This document shows, one piece after another, positions 36,523-45,034 of a DNA stretch of 64,000 nt (its first letter is position 1; every line of letters begins with the position of its first letter). The stretch is taken from assembly GCF_009729855.1 (NCBI RefSeq), contig NZ_WODA01000008.1, forward strand, positions 1 to 64,000, in the 5' to 3' direction. The DNA comes from Agromyces luteolus (GTDB lineage: Bacteria; Actinomycetota; Actinomycetes; Actinomycetales; Microbacteriaceae). Both the position numbers and the translations under genes were made by a program. The notes under the pieces are model-generated. The model had not been told where the DNA came from, searched no databases, and saw only the letters and a program-made list of their open reading frames with translations.

Positions 36523-36801
36523 ATGTGCCGGAACATCCGAACCCTCCACAACTTCGAGCCCGTCGCGACGAGCGACGAGGTCCGGGCCGCCGCACTCCAG
36601 TACGTCCGGAAGGTGAGCGGCTCGACGCATCCGTCGAAGGCCAACCAGGCGGCCTTCGACGAGGCGGTCGAGGAGATCGCGCACGTCACGCAGCACCTCC
36701 TCGACCACCTGGTGACCTCGGCGCCGCCGAAGGACCGCGAGGTCGAGGCCGCGAAGGCGCGCGCTCGCGCCGCGCAACGCTACGCCACGGCGAGCGCATG
36801 A
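36523..36801 (+). CDS. DUF2277 small protein
   Basis: This encodes 92 residues beginning MCRNIRTLHNFEP, the hallmark of DUF2277. AALQYVRKVSG, PSKANQAAFDEAV and TSAPPKDREVEAAKARARAA follow and cover the whole family. Function is unknown. TAGGCT lies 7 bases before the ATG. The gene is sandwiched between a deazaflavin-type protein and the NHEJ-polymerase gene, each with its own start-proximal promoter, so the three need not form an operon. Confidence 0.9.
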   Translation: MCRNIRTLHNFEPVATSDEVRAAALQYVRKVSGSTHPSKANQAAFDEAVEEIAHVTQHLLDHLVTSAPPKDREVEAAKARARAAQRYATASA

Positions 36802-36836
36802 GCGGGGGCGTCGGGGGCACGCGGTAGCTTCGCGTC

Positions 36837-37865
36837 ATGGCCCGCGACGCGACGACCCTCGAGATCGACGGACCCGACGGCGTGCGCGCCGTGCGGGTCT
36901 CCAGCCCCGACCGGATGGTCTGGCCCGAGGAGGGGATCACGAAGCTCGAACTCGCCGAGTACTTCGTCGCCGTCGGCGAGGCGTTCGTCGCGGCGAACGG
37001 CGATCGCCCGGTCTCACTCGAGCGCTTCCGCGACGGCATCGGCGGCGAATCGTTCTTCTCGAAGAACCCGCCGAAGGGCGCGCCCGAGTGGATGCGCGAC
37101 GTGACGGTGACCTATCCGAGCGGTCGCAGGCATCCGCAGCTCGTCATCGACGAACCCGCCGGCGCGGTCTGGGCCGCGCAGATGAACACGATCGTCTTCC
37201 ACCCGTGGGCCTCGCGTGCCGGCGACCCCGACCTGCCCGACCAGCTGCGCGTCGACCTCGACCCGCAGCCCGGCACGGGATTCGCCGACGCGGTGCCGAC
37301 CGCGTACGCCCTCCGCGACCTGCTCGAGGAGGTCGGGCTGACCGGGTTCGTCAAGACCTCGGGCAACCGGGGCATCCACGTCTTCGCGCCGATCGAGCCG
37401 GTGCACGAGTTCCTCGACGTGCGTCACGCGGTGATCGCCCTCGGGCGCGAACTCGAGCGACGGATGCCGGATCGCGTCACCACGGCGTGGTGGAAGGAGG
37501 AGCGCGGCGAGCGCATCTTCGTCGACTTCAACCAGGCCAACCGGGATCGGACGATGGCCGGCGCCTACAGTCCACGGGCCCTTCCCACCGCGGCGGTCTC
37601 GTGCCCGCTCGAGTGGGACGAGCTCGACGCCGCGGAGCCCGCGTCGTTCACCGTGCGGACGGTGCCCGCTCGGCTCGCCGAGCGAGGCGACCCCTGGGCG
37701 CACATGCACGACGCACCCGGTCGCATCGACACGCTGCTCGACTGGTGGCGGCGCGACCTCGACGACGGGCTCGGCGAGCTGCCGTTCCCGCCCGACTTCC
37801 CCAAGATGCCGGGGGAGCCCACGCGAGTGCAGCCGAGCCGCGCGCGCAAGCCCGGCGCCGACTGA
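36837..37865 (+). CDS. Stand-alone LigD-type polymerase/primase domain protein
   Basis: This encodes 342 residues. The AEP-type polymerase signature is visible: RVDLDPQPGTGF (catalytic Asp pair, residues about 137-148), KTSGNRGIHVFAPI and IFVDFNQANRDRTMAGAYSPR. In bacterial non-homologous end joining this domain (PolDom) fills and extends ends. Here it is a separate gene without ligase, nuclease or Ku in the window. TAGCTT lies 6 bases before the ATG. Its stop is 2 bases from that of the converging alarmone synthetase. Confidence 0.9.
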   Translation: MARDATTLEIDGPDGVRAVRVSSPDRMVWPEEGITKLELAEYFVAVGEAFVAANGDRPVSLERFRDGIGGESFFSKNPPKGAPEWMRDVTVTYPSGRRHPQLVIDEPAGAVWAAQMNTIVFHPWASRAGDPDLPDQLRVDLDPQPGTGFADAVPTAYALRDLLEEVGLTGFVKTSGNRGIHVFAPIEPVHEFLDVRHAVIALGRELERRMPDRVTTAWWKEERGERIFVDFNQANRDRTMAGAYSPRALPTAAVSCPLEWDELDAAEPASFTVRTVPARLAERGDPWAHMHDAPGRIDTLLDWWRRDLDDGLGELPFPPDFPKMPGEPTRVQPSRARKPGAD

Positions 37866-37867
37866 GC

Positions 37868-38620
37868 TCAGACCTCGGTCGAGATCGCCCCGCGCGGGGG
37901 CGGCGGCGGGCCGTGCACCTCGCGGTGCAGCCGCTCCATCCGCGCGTCGAGCTCGGCGGCGGTCCGGGCGGCGTCGGTCAACTGGTCCAGCAGCTCATCG
38001 GGCACCCGGCGGTCGAACTTGTAGTAGATCTTGTGCTCGAGGCTCGCCCAGAAGTCCATCGCGATCGTGCGGATCTGCACCTCGACGGCGACCGGGTGCG
38101 CTCCCGTCGACAGGAAGACGGGGACCTCGACGATGAGGTGCAGGCTCTGGTACCCGTTGGCCTTCGGCTCGGCGATGTAGTCCTTGACCTTGATCACGCG
38201 CACGTCCTCCTGCGCGGTGAGGAGCTCGGCGATCCGGTACGCGTCGGACACGAAGCTGCAGGTCACGCGGACGCCCGCGATGTCGGTGATGGTCGCACGG
38301 ATCGCGTCGAACGAGGGCTCGATGCCCTTGCGTCGCATCTTGTCGACGACGCTGTCGAGGCTCTTCAGGCGGCTCGAGATGTGCTCGATCGGGTTGTACG
38401 CGTGGGCCTGGCTGAACTCCTCGCGCAGGATCGAGAGCTTGGTGATCACCTCGTCCATGCCGAACTTGTAGCGCTGCATGAACCGTTCGGTCTCATCGCG
38501 GAGCGCCCGCATCTCGTCGAGGGTCCGCCCGTCGATCGTGTCGAGCGTGCGCTGCGCCCGGTCGGTCAGCATCGGCTGCGGGGCGGGTCGGGCTGGCGGG
38601 GTTCCGTCGAGCGGCGTCAC
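37868..38620 (-). CDS. Small alarmone synthetase (RelA/SpoT nucleotidyltransferase domain)
   Basis: This 250-residue protein has the RelA_SpoT synthetase domain only. Motifs are EHISSRLKSLDSVVDKM, DIAGVRVTCSFVSDAYRI, KDYIAEPKANGYQSLHLIV and VEVQIRTIAMDFWASLEHKIYYK. There is no HD hydrolase, TGS or ACT domain, so it fits the RelQ/RelP-like small synthetases that make (p)ppGpp. An in-frame GTG at 38629 overlaps the -10 box TAGCGT; the GTG at 38620, 7 bases after it, is the better start. It is tail-to-tail with the polymerase gene. Confidence 0.9.
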   Translation of the reverse strand: MTPLDGTPPARPAPQPMLTDRAQRTLDTIDGRTLDEMRALRDETERFMQRYKFGMDEVITKLSILREEFSQAHAYNPIEHISSRLKSLDSVVDKMRRKGIEPSFDAIRATITDIAGVRVTCSFVSDAYRIAELLTAQEDVRVIKVKDYIAEPKANGYQSLHLIVEVPVFLSTGAHPVAVEVQIRTIAMDFWASLEHKIYYKFDRRVPDELLDQLTDAARTAAELDARMERLHREVHGPPPPPRGAISTEV

Positions 38621-38627
38621 GCGGGCC

Positions 38628-38633
38628 ACGCTA
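38628..38633 (-). promoter_or_regulatory. -10 box TAGCGT of the alarmone synthetase gene
   Basis: On the minus strand TAGCGT ends 7 bases before the GTG at 38620, the standard leaderless spacing in this window. It overlaps the alternative GTG at 38629 and so argues against that start. Confidence 0.5.
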
Positions 38634-38706
38634 CGGTGCCAACCTCGGTGTTCCCTCTGCGGCGTCGTCGCATCGGCCGTGCATGCGGCCGCGTCGGCCG
38701 CCTCGC

Positions 38707-39111
38707 TCAGTCGACCGCGTCGAGGTAGCGCCAGCGGTCCTCGCGCAGGAATCGGCTCGTCTCGCGCTGCACGCCCCGCTCCGCCCCGTGCGCGTAGCGC
38801 GCGGCGAACTCCACGACGCCGTCGCGGTCAAGCGGACCGCCGCGTTCCGTGCGCACGATCTCGAGCGAGCGCCAGCGGACCTCCGGGTCGAGGTCCAACC
38901 GCTCGGGCCGGGTCGACGGATGCCATGTGGCGAGCAGGTACGCGGTGTCGCCGACCACGAAGGCGGTGTAGCGCGAGCGCATGAGCTGGACCGCGGTCGG
39001 TGCGGGCCGGCCTGCGAGCAGTGGACCGCAGCATTCGCCGTAGGTGCTCCCGCTCCCGCACCGGCAGCGGGCATCGTCGGTCGGCCTCGCGACGGCGCGT
39101 TCGGGCTCCAT
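38707..39111 (-). CDS. YchJ family (UPF0225) SEC-C zinc protein
   Basis: This encodes 134 residues. The N-terminal SEC-C zinc motif is CRCGSGSTYGECCGPLL, followed by LMRSRYTAFVVGDTAYLLATWHPSTRP, the typical YchJ second element, and an NTF2-like C-terminal domain (VVEFAARYAH, TSRFLREDRWRYLDA). Cellular role is unknown. GGAG lies 3-6 bases before ATG 39111; GAGACT precedes it by 7, so leaderless initiation is also possible. Confidence 0.88.
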   Translation of the reverse strand: MEPERAVARPTDDARCRCGSGSTYGECCGPLLAGRPAPTAVQLMRSRYTAFVVGDTAYLLATWHPSTRPERLDLDPEVRWRSLEIVRTERGGPLDRDGVVEFAARYAHGAERGVQRETSRFLREDRWRYLDAVD

Positions 39112-39276
39112 GCGCTCCAGTCTCACGCACTCGCGGTCATGGTCTGCCCAGCAGAAGTCGAGGTTTCGTTCAGGAATACCGTGCAGAGTAGGGCTTTCGT
39201 GCGCCCGGGCCGTCGGCTCGGGCCCGTCCATGCCCCCGCTCGGAGGGCCACCGACCCCCAGGATCCGAGCCACCCC

Positions 39277-40149
39277 ATGCCTATGCAGACCTCCAACTCG
39301 ATCACGCCTGCCCCCTCCCAGACCACCGAGACCACCGGGACCACCGGGACCGCCTCGTTCCGCACCGAGGCGGCGACCCGTCGCGCCGCTCGGCGCAACC
39401 GCATCGGCCGCCGGCGCCGCCTCGTCCTCGCCGGCGCGCTCGTCGCCGTCGGTGCCGTGGCAGCAACCGGTCTCTCCGTCAACTCGTCGCTCGCCGCGCA
39501 GCGCGTCGCGGAGACGAGCGCGCTCACCGCGTCCACCGGCCTCGCCGCCGAGCAGCTCGGAGCCTACGCCGGCGTCGCCGAGGCGAAGGTCCACGCCGAG
39601 GCGCAGGACACGCTGACCCTCGCCGAGGACACGCTCTCGAGCGTCGAGGGCAAGATCGACGCCGATCCGCTCGCGTCATCGGTCGCCACCCTCGGCGACT
39701 ACGAGGCGCTGCCGCTCGACGAGGTCCGCGACCTCACGATCTCGACCCGCGCCGAGATCCGCAAGGCGGAGGAGGCCGCGACGGCGCACGACCGCGAGGT
39801 CGCCGAGCGCGAGGCCGCCGACGCGCTCGCCCGGGCGAACACGCCGGACGGCGCCAAGCAGACCGCCCGCGCGATGGCCGCCTCCCAGTACGGCTGGGGC
39901 GAGGCCGAGTTCCAGTGCCTCGTGCAGCTCTGGACCAAGGAGTCCGGCTGGAACTACCAGGCCGTGAACGCCTCGAGCGGCGCCTACGGCATCGTGCAGG
40001 CCTGGCCCGCCGAGAAGCTTGCGACGGCCGGCGCCGACTGGCGCACCAACGCGGCGACCCAGATCAAGTGGGGCCTCGATTACATCGCGCGCGGCTACGG
40101 CAGCCCGTGCGCCGCGTGGGGTCACTCGCAGTCCGTCAACTGGTACTGA
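39277..40149 (+). CDS. Secreted lytic-transglycosylase-like protein (paralogue 2)
   Basis: This encodes 290 residues. An N-terminal low-complexity Thr-rich stretch and a basic patch (RRAARRNRIGRRRR) precede a single hydrophobic segment (LVLAGALVAVGAVAATGL). A helical stalk follows. The C-terminal domain carries FQCLVQLWTKESGWNYQAVNASSGAYGIVQAWPAEKL and ends WGHSQSVNWY, closely matching paralogue 1. A second ATG at 39283 is possible. The TGCAGAGT element lies 87 bases upstream, as in the first paralogue (93 bases). It probably acts on peptidoglycan outside the cell. Confidence 0.85.
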   Translation: MPMQTSNSITPAPSQTTETTGTTGTASFRTEAATRRAARRNRIGRRRRLVLAGALVAVGAVAATGLSVNSSLAAQRVAETSALTASTGLAAEQLGAYAGVAEAKVHAEAQDTLTLAEDTLSSVEGKIDADPLASSVATLGDYEALPLDEVRDLTISTRAEIRKAEEAATAHDREVAEREAADALARANTPDGAKQTARAMAASQYGWGEAEFQCLVQLWTKESGWNYQAVNASSGAYGIVQAWPAEKLATAGADWRTNAATQIKWGLDYIARGYGSPCAAWGHSQSVNWY

Positions 40150-40163
40150 GCGGCTGCGTCGCC

Positions 40164-40199
40164 CGTGAGCCGTCGATCCGACCGGATCGGCGGCTCACG
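40164..40199. terminator. Bidirectional hairpin terminator
   Basis: CGTGAGCCG (40164-40172) pairs with CGGCTCACG (40191-40199), enclosing an inner stem GATCC/GGATC with a four-base loop. It lies 14 bases after the transglycosylase-like gene and overlaps the stop of the opposing GNAT gene, so it can end transcripts from both sides. Confidence 0.65.
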
Positions 40200-40485
40200 C
40201 CGTCCGCGGGTCCAGCAGCGTCCGCCGACTCGGGTGCCGGTCGAACCACTGCTCCACGTACCAGCAGCTCGGCACGATCCGCAGCCTCGAGCGGGCCTCG
40301 ACGTCGTCGACCGCGAATCCGACGAGTTCGGACGCGAGGCCGCAGCCGCGGTAAGGCGGATTCGTGAACGTCCGCACGAACGCGACGGTGCCGTCGAGTT
40401 CGCGGTAGTCCAGCGCGCTGGCGACCTGCCCGTCGATGCGGAGCACGTACCGCCGGTGGTCGTGTTCGTGAACGAGTTCCTTCAC
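40195..40485 (-). CDS. Small GNAT-like acetyltransferase
   Basis: This encodes 96 residues from GTG 40485, which follows TAGCCT by 7 bases; the longer ATG at 40515 lies upstream of that box. VLRIDGQVASALDYRELDGTVAFVRTFTNPPYRGCGLASELVGFAVDDVEARSRLRIVPSCWYV (abridged) fits the short YjdJ-type GNAT fold, with the acetyl-CoA loop YRGCGLA. The substrate is unknown. The stop sits within a terminator hairpin. Confidence 0.82.
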   Translation of the reverse strand: MKELVHEHDHRRYVLRIDGQVASALDYRELDGTVAFVRTFTNPPYRGCGLASELVGFAVDDVEARSRLRIVPSCWYVEQWFDRHPSRRTLLDPRTA

Positions 40486-40521
40486 CCGTCCAAGGCTACG
40501 CCCGGGCGGGCGCATCGCCGA

Positions 40522-40893
40522 TCAACGACCTCGGAGACGGTCGAGATCGCGTCGCTCGCGCTTGGTCGGCCGTCCGGCGCCGCGGTCGCGCAGCGGGACG
40601 GATGCCACGGCCTCCCGCGGTGGCGGTGCGGGGGTCCGGTCGTCGGCCGCCGCCGCCGCGAGCTCGGCCGAGACGCGCTTCACGATCGGGCGGCGGACGA
40701 TGAGGATCCGGTCGAAACCGTGCAGGCGCACGCGCACCTCGTCGCCGGGCCGGACCGGCTGCGCCGCCTTCGCCCGATCACCGTTCACCCGCACGTGGCC
40801 GGCCCGGCACGCCGCCGTCGCGGCCGAGCGCGTCTTGCACACCCGGACCGCCCACAGCCACGCGTCCACGCGCGCCGCATCGAGCTCCGCCAT
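40522..40893 (-). CDS. S4-domain RNA-binding protein (Hsp15-like)
   Basis: This encodes 123 residues. The S4 domain occupies about residues 7-70 (VDAWLWAVRVCKTRSAATAACRAGHVRVNG), followed by a basic C-terminal tail (RPTKRERRDLDRLRGR). Hsp15 binds free 50S subunits carrying nascent chains and helps recycle them; assignment is by domain layout. TAGGCT lies 6 bases before the ATG, and the GGGGGG in the gap could also act as a ribosome site. Confidence 0.85.
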   Translation of the reverse strand: MAELDAARVDAWLWAVRVCKTRSAATAACRAGHVRVNGDRAKAAQPVRPGDEVRVRLHGFDRILIVRRPIVKRVSAELAAAAADDRTPAPPPREAVASVPLRDRGAGRPTKRERRDLDRLRGR

Positions 40894-40934
40894 CCCCCCA
40901 GCCTAGGACCGCCGACGGGCACCGGCTCCGCCGC

Positions 40935-41837
40935 TCAGCGGACGAGGGCCCACCAGATCATCAGCATCGTGACGAGGAATCCCACGACGTAGTTGATGAG
41001 GATGAAGTGCCGCCAGCCACGGTTCGACGCCCCGGACCCGGCATCCGTCACCGACCGGTAGGGCCAGGCCGCCCACAGGTAGGGCAGCACCAGCACGGCG
41101 GCCAGCGGCCCGGGCCATTCGGTGGCGAGCATCAGGAGTCCCGCCGCAGCCCACAGGCCGAGGGCGATCCGCACCGTCGCGGCCGCGCCGAACGCGGTCG
41201 CGATCGATGCGATGCCCGCCTCGCGGTCGGGCACGACGTCCTGCACGGCGCCGAACGCGTGGCTCGCCATCCCCCAGAAGAAGAACGCCACGAGCAGCGC
41301 GATGAGCGGCCAGGTGAAGTCCGCTCCCGCGACCGCCAGGCCGTAGACCGCCGGGCTCGCGAAGTGCGTGCTCGAGGTGACCGAGTCGAGCACCGGACGC
41401 TCCTTGAAGCGGAGCCCCGGCACCGAGTAGGCGAAGACCGCGAACAGGCTGACGGCGAGCACGACCCACGACCACGGCTCCTCCGTGCCGCCGAGCCAGA
41501 GCATGACCGCCGCGAGCGGCGCAGCGGTCGCGATGCCCGCCCACACCACGGTGCGATGGAGGCTCGGGTCGAGAAGGGCGCCCTCGGCGCCGCCCTTCCT
41601 CGGGTTCCGCAGGTCGGACTCATAGTCGAAGACGTCGTTCACGCCGTACATCAGGAGGTTGTACGGCACGAGGAAGAACAGCGTGCCCACCACGAGCAGC
41701 GCGTCGACGCGTCCGGTCGTGAGCACGTACGCGGCCGCGAACGGGAACGCGGTGTTGATCCAGCTGATCGGCCTCGAGGAGATCAGGACCTGCCCGGCCC
41801 GGTGCCCGAGGCCGCCACGGGTCTGCGCCGCGCTCAT
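40935..41837 (-). CDS. crtEb: Lycopene elongase (UbiA-type prenyltransferase)
   Basis: This 300-residue polytopic protein adds dimethylallyl units to lycopene to give the C50 acyclic flavuxanthin. The first Asp-rich motif is MYGVNDVFDYESDLRNPRKGG and the second is DVVPDREAGIAS. About nine hydrophobic helices are predicted. It is the last gene of the carotenoid operon, and its ATG overlaps the crtYf stop (ATGA). The order matches the decaprenoxanthin cluster of Corynebacterium glutamicum. Confidence 0.92.
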   Translation of the reverse strand: MSAAQTRGGLGHRAGQVLISSRPISWINTAFPFAAAYVLTTGRVDALLVVGTLFFLVPYNLLMYGVNDVFDYESDLRNPRKGGAEGALLDPSLHRTVVWAGIATAAPLAAVMLWLGGTEEPWSWVVLAVSLFAVFAYSVPGLRFKERPVLDSVTSSTHFASPAVYGLAVAGADFTWPLIALLVAFFFWGMASHAFGAVQDVVPDREAGIASIATAFGAAATVRIALGLWAAAGLLMLATEWPGPLAAVLVLPYLWAAWPYRSVTDAGSGASNRGWRHFILINYVVGFLVTMLMIWWALVR

Positions 41838-42166
41838 CCGTCGACCGCCTCGGCGCGGTCCCCACGTGCCCGCGTCGTCAGGCTCCAGACCGCGGGCAGG
41901 AGCAGCACGCCGGCGAGCGGGTACAGGAAGTCCTCGACGGGGGCGAGCCCGACGGCCAGGCCCGATCGGTGCGCGTCGTCGTACGCGACGATGCCCGTCC
42001 CGACGATGAGCGAGTCGAACACCGCCGTGAGGAGGAGGAGCACGGCCGCCGCGACCGCGGTGGCGATGGCCCGCCGCCGGAGCGCCGTGCGTGGACGCGG
42101 GCGTGCGACCCACGCGGCGATCGCGGCGACGGCGAGGAACGGGAGGCTGATCAGGAAGTACGTCAT
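41834..42166 (-). CDS. crtYf: C50 carotenoid epsilon-cyclase subunit CrtYf
   Basis: This encodes 110 residues with three hydrophobic helices. GTGIVAYDDAHRSGLAVGLAPVEDFLYPLAGVLLLP contains the lycopene-cyclase-domain motif (PxEDFLY-like). In corynebacteria and Micrococcus, CrtYe and CrtYf form a heterodimer that cyclises the C50 chain ends; ring type (epsilon, gamma or beta) depends on the exact sequences. ATGA overlaps at both ends couple it to crtYe and crtEb. Confidence 0.88.
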   Translation of the reverse strand: MTYFLISLPFLAVAAIAAWVARPRPRTALRRRAIATAVAAAVLLLLTAVFDSLIVGTGIVAYDDAHRSGLAVGLAPVEDFLYPLAGVLLLPAVWSLTTRARGDRAEAVDG

Positions 42167-42519
42167 CGGAGGTCCTCCCGTTCGGCGGCGGCCGCGCGTC
42201 GGCCGCGGACCGCGAGGATGCGTTCGCCGCCGAGCACCAGCACGAGCGTGAGGTAGCAGAGGAAGGCGAGGAAGACCGGCTCCTCGAGCGGGAGCTCGGG
42301 CGCGAGCTCGATCCCGGTCACGATCCCCGAGGTGCCCCGGAAGAAGACGCCCGTGACGATCCCCGCGGCGTCCCACACCAGGAAGAACGCGACGCCCACC
42401 ACGACGGTGACCGCGGCGGCGAGCGGCGCGCGCCAGAACACGAGGCGCCACCGGGCGTCGATGAGCGCGATGCATCCGATGACGACGATCAGGCCGGCGA
42501 GGTAGGCGAACGCCGTCAT
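42163..42519 (-). CDS. crtYe: C50 carotenoid epsilon-cyclase subunit CrtYe
   Basis: This encodes 118 residues with three hydrophobic helices and the companion cyclase motif ELAPELPLEEPVFLAFLCYLTLVL, where PLEEPVF aligns with the PxEExxF motif. It pairs with CrtYf. Its ATG overlaps the crtI stop (ATGA). The small size of both subunits is normal for this split cyclase. Confidence 0.88.
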   Translation of the reverse strand: MTAFAYLAGLIVVIGCIALIDARWRLVFWRAPLAAAVTVVVGVAFFLVWDAAGIVTGVFFRGTSGIVTGIELAPELPLEEPVFLAFLCYLTLVLVLGGERILAVRGRRAAAAEREDLR

Positions 42520-44132
42520 GCGACGGTCGTGCTCGGGTCGGCGGACTCGTACGCCTCGCGGCCCTCGGGCTCCGCGATGGGCCCGGCCGACCGGTCGCCG
42601 CGGACCCGCTTCAGCACGTTCTCGGCACTGATCAGGCACATCGGCAGGCCGATGCCCGGAACGGACGACCCGCCGGCGTAGTACAGCCCGTCCACGCGCC
42701 GCGACCGGTTCGTCCCGCGGAGGACGGCCGACTGCCGGAGCGTGTGCGCGGGTCCGAGCGCGCCCCCCTGCCACGAGTTCAGGTCGGCCGCGAAGTCCGA
42801 GGGTCCCACGGTGCGGCGCACCACGATGCGCTCGTCCAGGTCGTCGAGGCCCGAGACCTCGGCGATCCGGCGGATGGCGCGGTCCGCGGTCTCCTCGACC
42901 AGCCGGTCGCCCGTGCCGTCCTCCCCGCCGCGCCCGATCGCGGTGTCGGCCGGCACCGGCACCAGGACGAACAGGTTGGTGTCGCCCGCCGGCGCCACCG
43001 AGGCATCCGTCGCGCTCGGCGAGCACACGTAGAACGAGGCCGGGTCCGGCACGTGGGGGTCGGATCCGAAGATCGCGCCGAAGTTGGCGTGCCAGTCCTC
43101 GGTGAAGAAGAGCGTGTGGTGGAGGAGCCCGGGAACCTGTCCGCGGACGCCGAGCATGGCGAGCACCGCGCCGGGGCCGGGGTTGCGCCGACGCCACCAG
43201 GCCTCCGGGTAGGTCTGCGCGTGCCGGGGGAGCAGCTCTGTCTCGGTGTGGTGCAGGTCGGCCGCCGAGACGATGCGGTGCGCCGGAGCGACGACGCTGC
43301 GGCCCGATGCCGATCGGAAGCGTGCGCCCGCCACCGCGGGCCGGGCACCGCCCGACGAGAGTTCGATCGACTCGACGCGGGCTCCGGTGACGATGTCGAC
43401 GCCGGCCGCGACGGCGATCGCGGCGATGCGATCGATGAGCTCGGCGAACCCGCCGCGCGGGTAGAACACGCCCTGCTCGAGGTCCATGTGGCTCATCAGG
43501 TGGTAGAGCGCCGGCGTCGCATCGGGCGACGAGCCCAGGAACACCGCCGGATAGCCGAGCACCTGCCGCAGGCGGCGGTCGTGCACGGCACGGGCCGTGA
43601 ACCGCTCGAGCGTGGTCGAGAGGAGCGTCGCGAAGCGGCCGGACTCGCGAAGCACCTCACGGGAGAGGAGGGCCCGCGGATCGTCGAAGTTGGTGTACAG
43701 GAAGCGTCGTCGGGCGATGTCGTACGCGGATGCCGCCGAGTCGAGGTAGCGCTCGAGCGCGGCGCCCGCTCCCGGCTCGACGGACTCGAACAGCGCGACG
43801 TTCGCGGCGCGGGTCGGCTGCACGTCGAGCGGTTCGTCGTGGCCGTCGGCCCACACGCGATAGCCGGGATCGAGCTGCACGAGGTCGAGCTCGGCGGCGG
43901 CGCTCGTCCCGAACAGGCGGAAGAAGTGGTCGAACACCTCCGGCATCAGGTACCACGACGGGCCGGTGTCGAAACGGAAGCCGCGGCTCGACCAGCTCCC
44001 CGCACGGCCGCCGAGCTCGTCACGCGCCTCCAGGAGCGTGACGCGGTGGCCGTCCCGGGCGAGGAGCGCCGAGGCGGCGAGGCCCGCGATCCCGCCGCCG
44101 ATCACCACGATCCGCTCGGATTCCCCGATCAT
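42516..44132 (-). CDS. crtI: Phytoene desaturase (lycopene-forming)
   Basis: This 538-residue FAD enzyme converts phytoene to lycopene. The dinucleotide fold is VVIGGGIAGLAASALLARDGHRVTLLEARDELGGRAG, near residue 9. FDTGPSWYLMPEVFDHFF is the typical N-terminal CrtI motif, and LYYAGGSSVPGIGLPMCLISAENVLKR is the conserved C-terminal FAD-binding signature. The usual length is 500-550. Coupled by ATGA overlaps to crtB upstream and crtYe downstream. Confidence 0.95.
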   Translation of the reverse strand: MIGESERIVVIGGGIAGLAASALLARDGHRVTLLEARDELGGRAGSWSSRGFRFDTGPSWYLMPEVFDHFFRLFGTSAAAELDLVQLDPGYRVWADGHDEPLDVQPTRAANVALFESVEPGAGAALERYLDSAASAYDIARRRFLYTNFDDPRALLSREVLRESGRFATLLSTTLERFTARAVHDRRLRQVLGYPAVFLGSSPDATPALYHLMSHMDLEQGVFYPRGGFAELIDRIAAIAVAAGVDIVTGARVESIELSSGGARPAVAGARFRSASGRSVVAPAHRIVSAADLHHTETELLPRHAQTYPEAWWRRRNPGPGAVLAMLGVRGQVPGLLHHTLFFTEDWHANFGAIFGSDPHVPDPASFYVCSPSATDASVAPAGDTNLFVLVPVPADTAIGRGGEDGTGDRLVEETADRAIRRIAEVSGLDDLDERIVVRRTVGPSDFAADLNSWQGGALGPAHTLRQSAVLRGTNRSRRVDGLYYAGGSSVPGIGLPMCLISAENVLKRVRGDRSAGPIAEPEGREAYESADPSTTVA

Positions 44133-45034
44133 CGTCGACTCCCTCCGGTGGTGAGCGCCGAACGCACGGCGATCGCGAACTTCTCGCCGTCCGGGACGCG
44201 GATCCGCGTCGCGATGATCTCGGCGGCGGGCGTGGCGCGGCATCGGGCGGACAGGCTCGCGAAGAGGCCGTGCGCAGCGGCGACCGCGTTGCGTGCGCGC
44301 CTCGGCAGCTCGGGGAGCGCCTCCTCGGCGATGGCGAGGTCGCGGTCGATGTCGTCGAGGATCGCCGCCTTGTCGGCCTCGGTGAAGGCGTCCGGGTCGA
44401 CGCCGGGGAAGTAGTTCCGGCCGAGGGTGCGCCAGTCGACGGCGAGGTCGCGGAGGAAGTTGATCTTCTGGAACGCGGCGCCGAGGTGGATCGCGCCCCG
44501 CTCGAGTCGCGCCCGCCGACCGGGATCGACCGCCTCGGCGTCGTCGTCCGCGTCGGTCGCGAGGAACGTGGCCAGGCACATCAGGCCGACCACTTCGGCG
44601 GACCCGTGGATGTACGGACCGATCTCCTCCGGCGCGAAGGGGGCCGAATCGAGGTCGCGCCGCATGGAGGCGAAGAAGGGCCGGGTGAGCTCGGTCCCGA
44701 ACCCGGTCTCCCGGGCGACCCCTGCGAACGCGTGCACCACGAGGTTCGCGGAGTACCCGGACGCGATCGCCCGCTCCGTCTCCGCCTCGAGCCCGTCCAG
44801 GACCTCCAGCTGCTCGTCGAGGGTGAGCCCGGCCTCGGCCGCGGCGCCGTCCACGATCTCGTCGGCGACCCGCACGAGGGCGTACACCGACCTGATCCGG
44901 CGGCGGGACTCGGCCTCGAGGAGCCGGGCGGCCGCACCGAACGAGGTCGAGTAGCGGGCGATGACCGTCGCCGAGCTCGCCTCGGCGGCATCCGCGTAGC
45001 GCTCGAGGAGGGTCCGGTCGTGCCGCCGGCTCAT
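44129..45034 (-). CDS. crtB: Phytoene synthase
   Basis: This 301-residue enzyme joins two GGPP to phytoene. The Asp-rich motifs are VRVADEIVDG (first DxxxD) and INFLRDLAVDWRTLGRNYFP (second), with ARYSTSFGAAARLL at the start. It follows crtE with an overlap (ATGA) and precedes crtI likewise. Confidence 0.95.
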   Translation of the reverse strand: MSRRHDRTLLERYADAAEASSATVIARYSTSFGAAARLLEAESRRRIRSVYALVRVADEIVDGAAAEAGLTLDEQLEVLDGLEAETERAIASGYSANLVVHAFAGVARETGFGTELTRPFFASMRRDLDSAPFAPEEIGPYIHGSAEVVGLMCLATFLATDADDDAEAVDPGRRARLERGAIHLGAAFQKINFLRDLAVDWRTLGRNYFPGVDPDAFTEADKAAILDDIDRDLAIAEEALPELPRRARNAVAAAHGLFASLSARCRATPAAEIIATRIRVPDGEKFAIAVRSALTTGGSRR

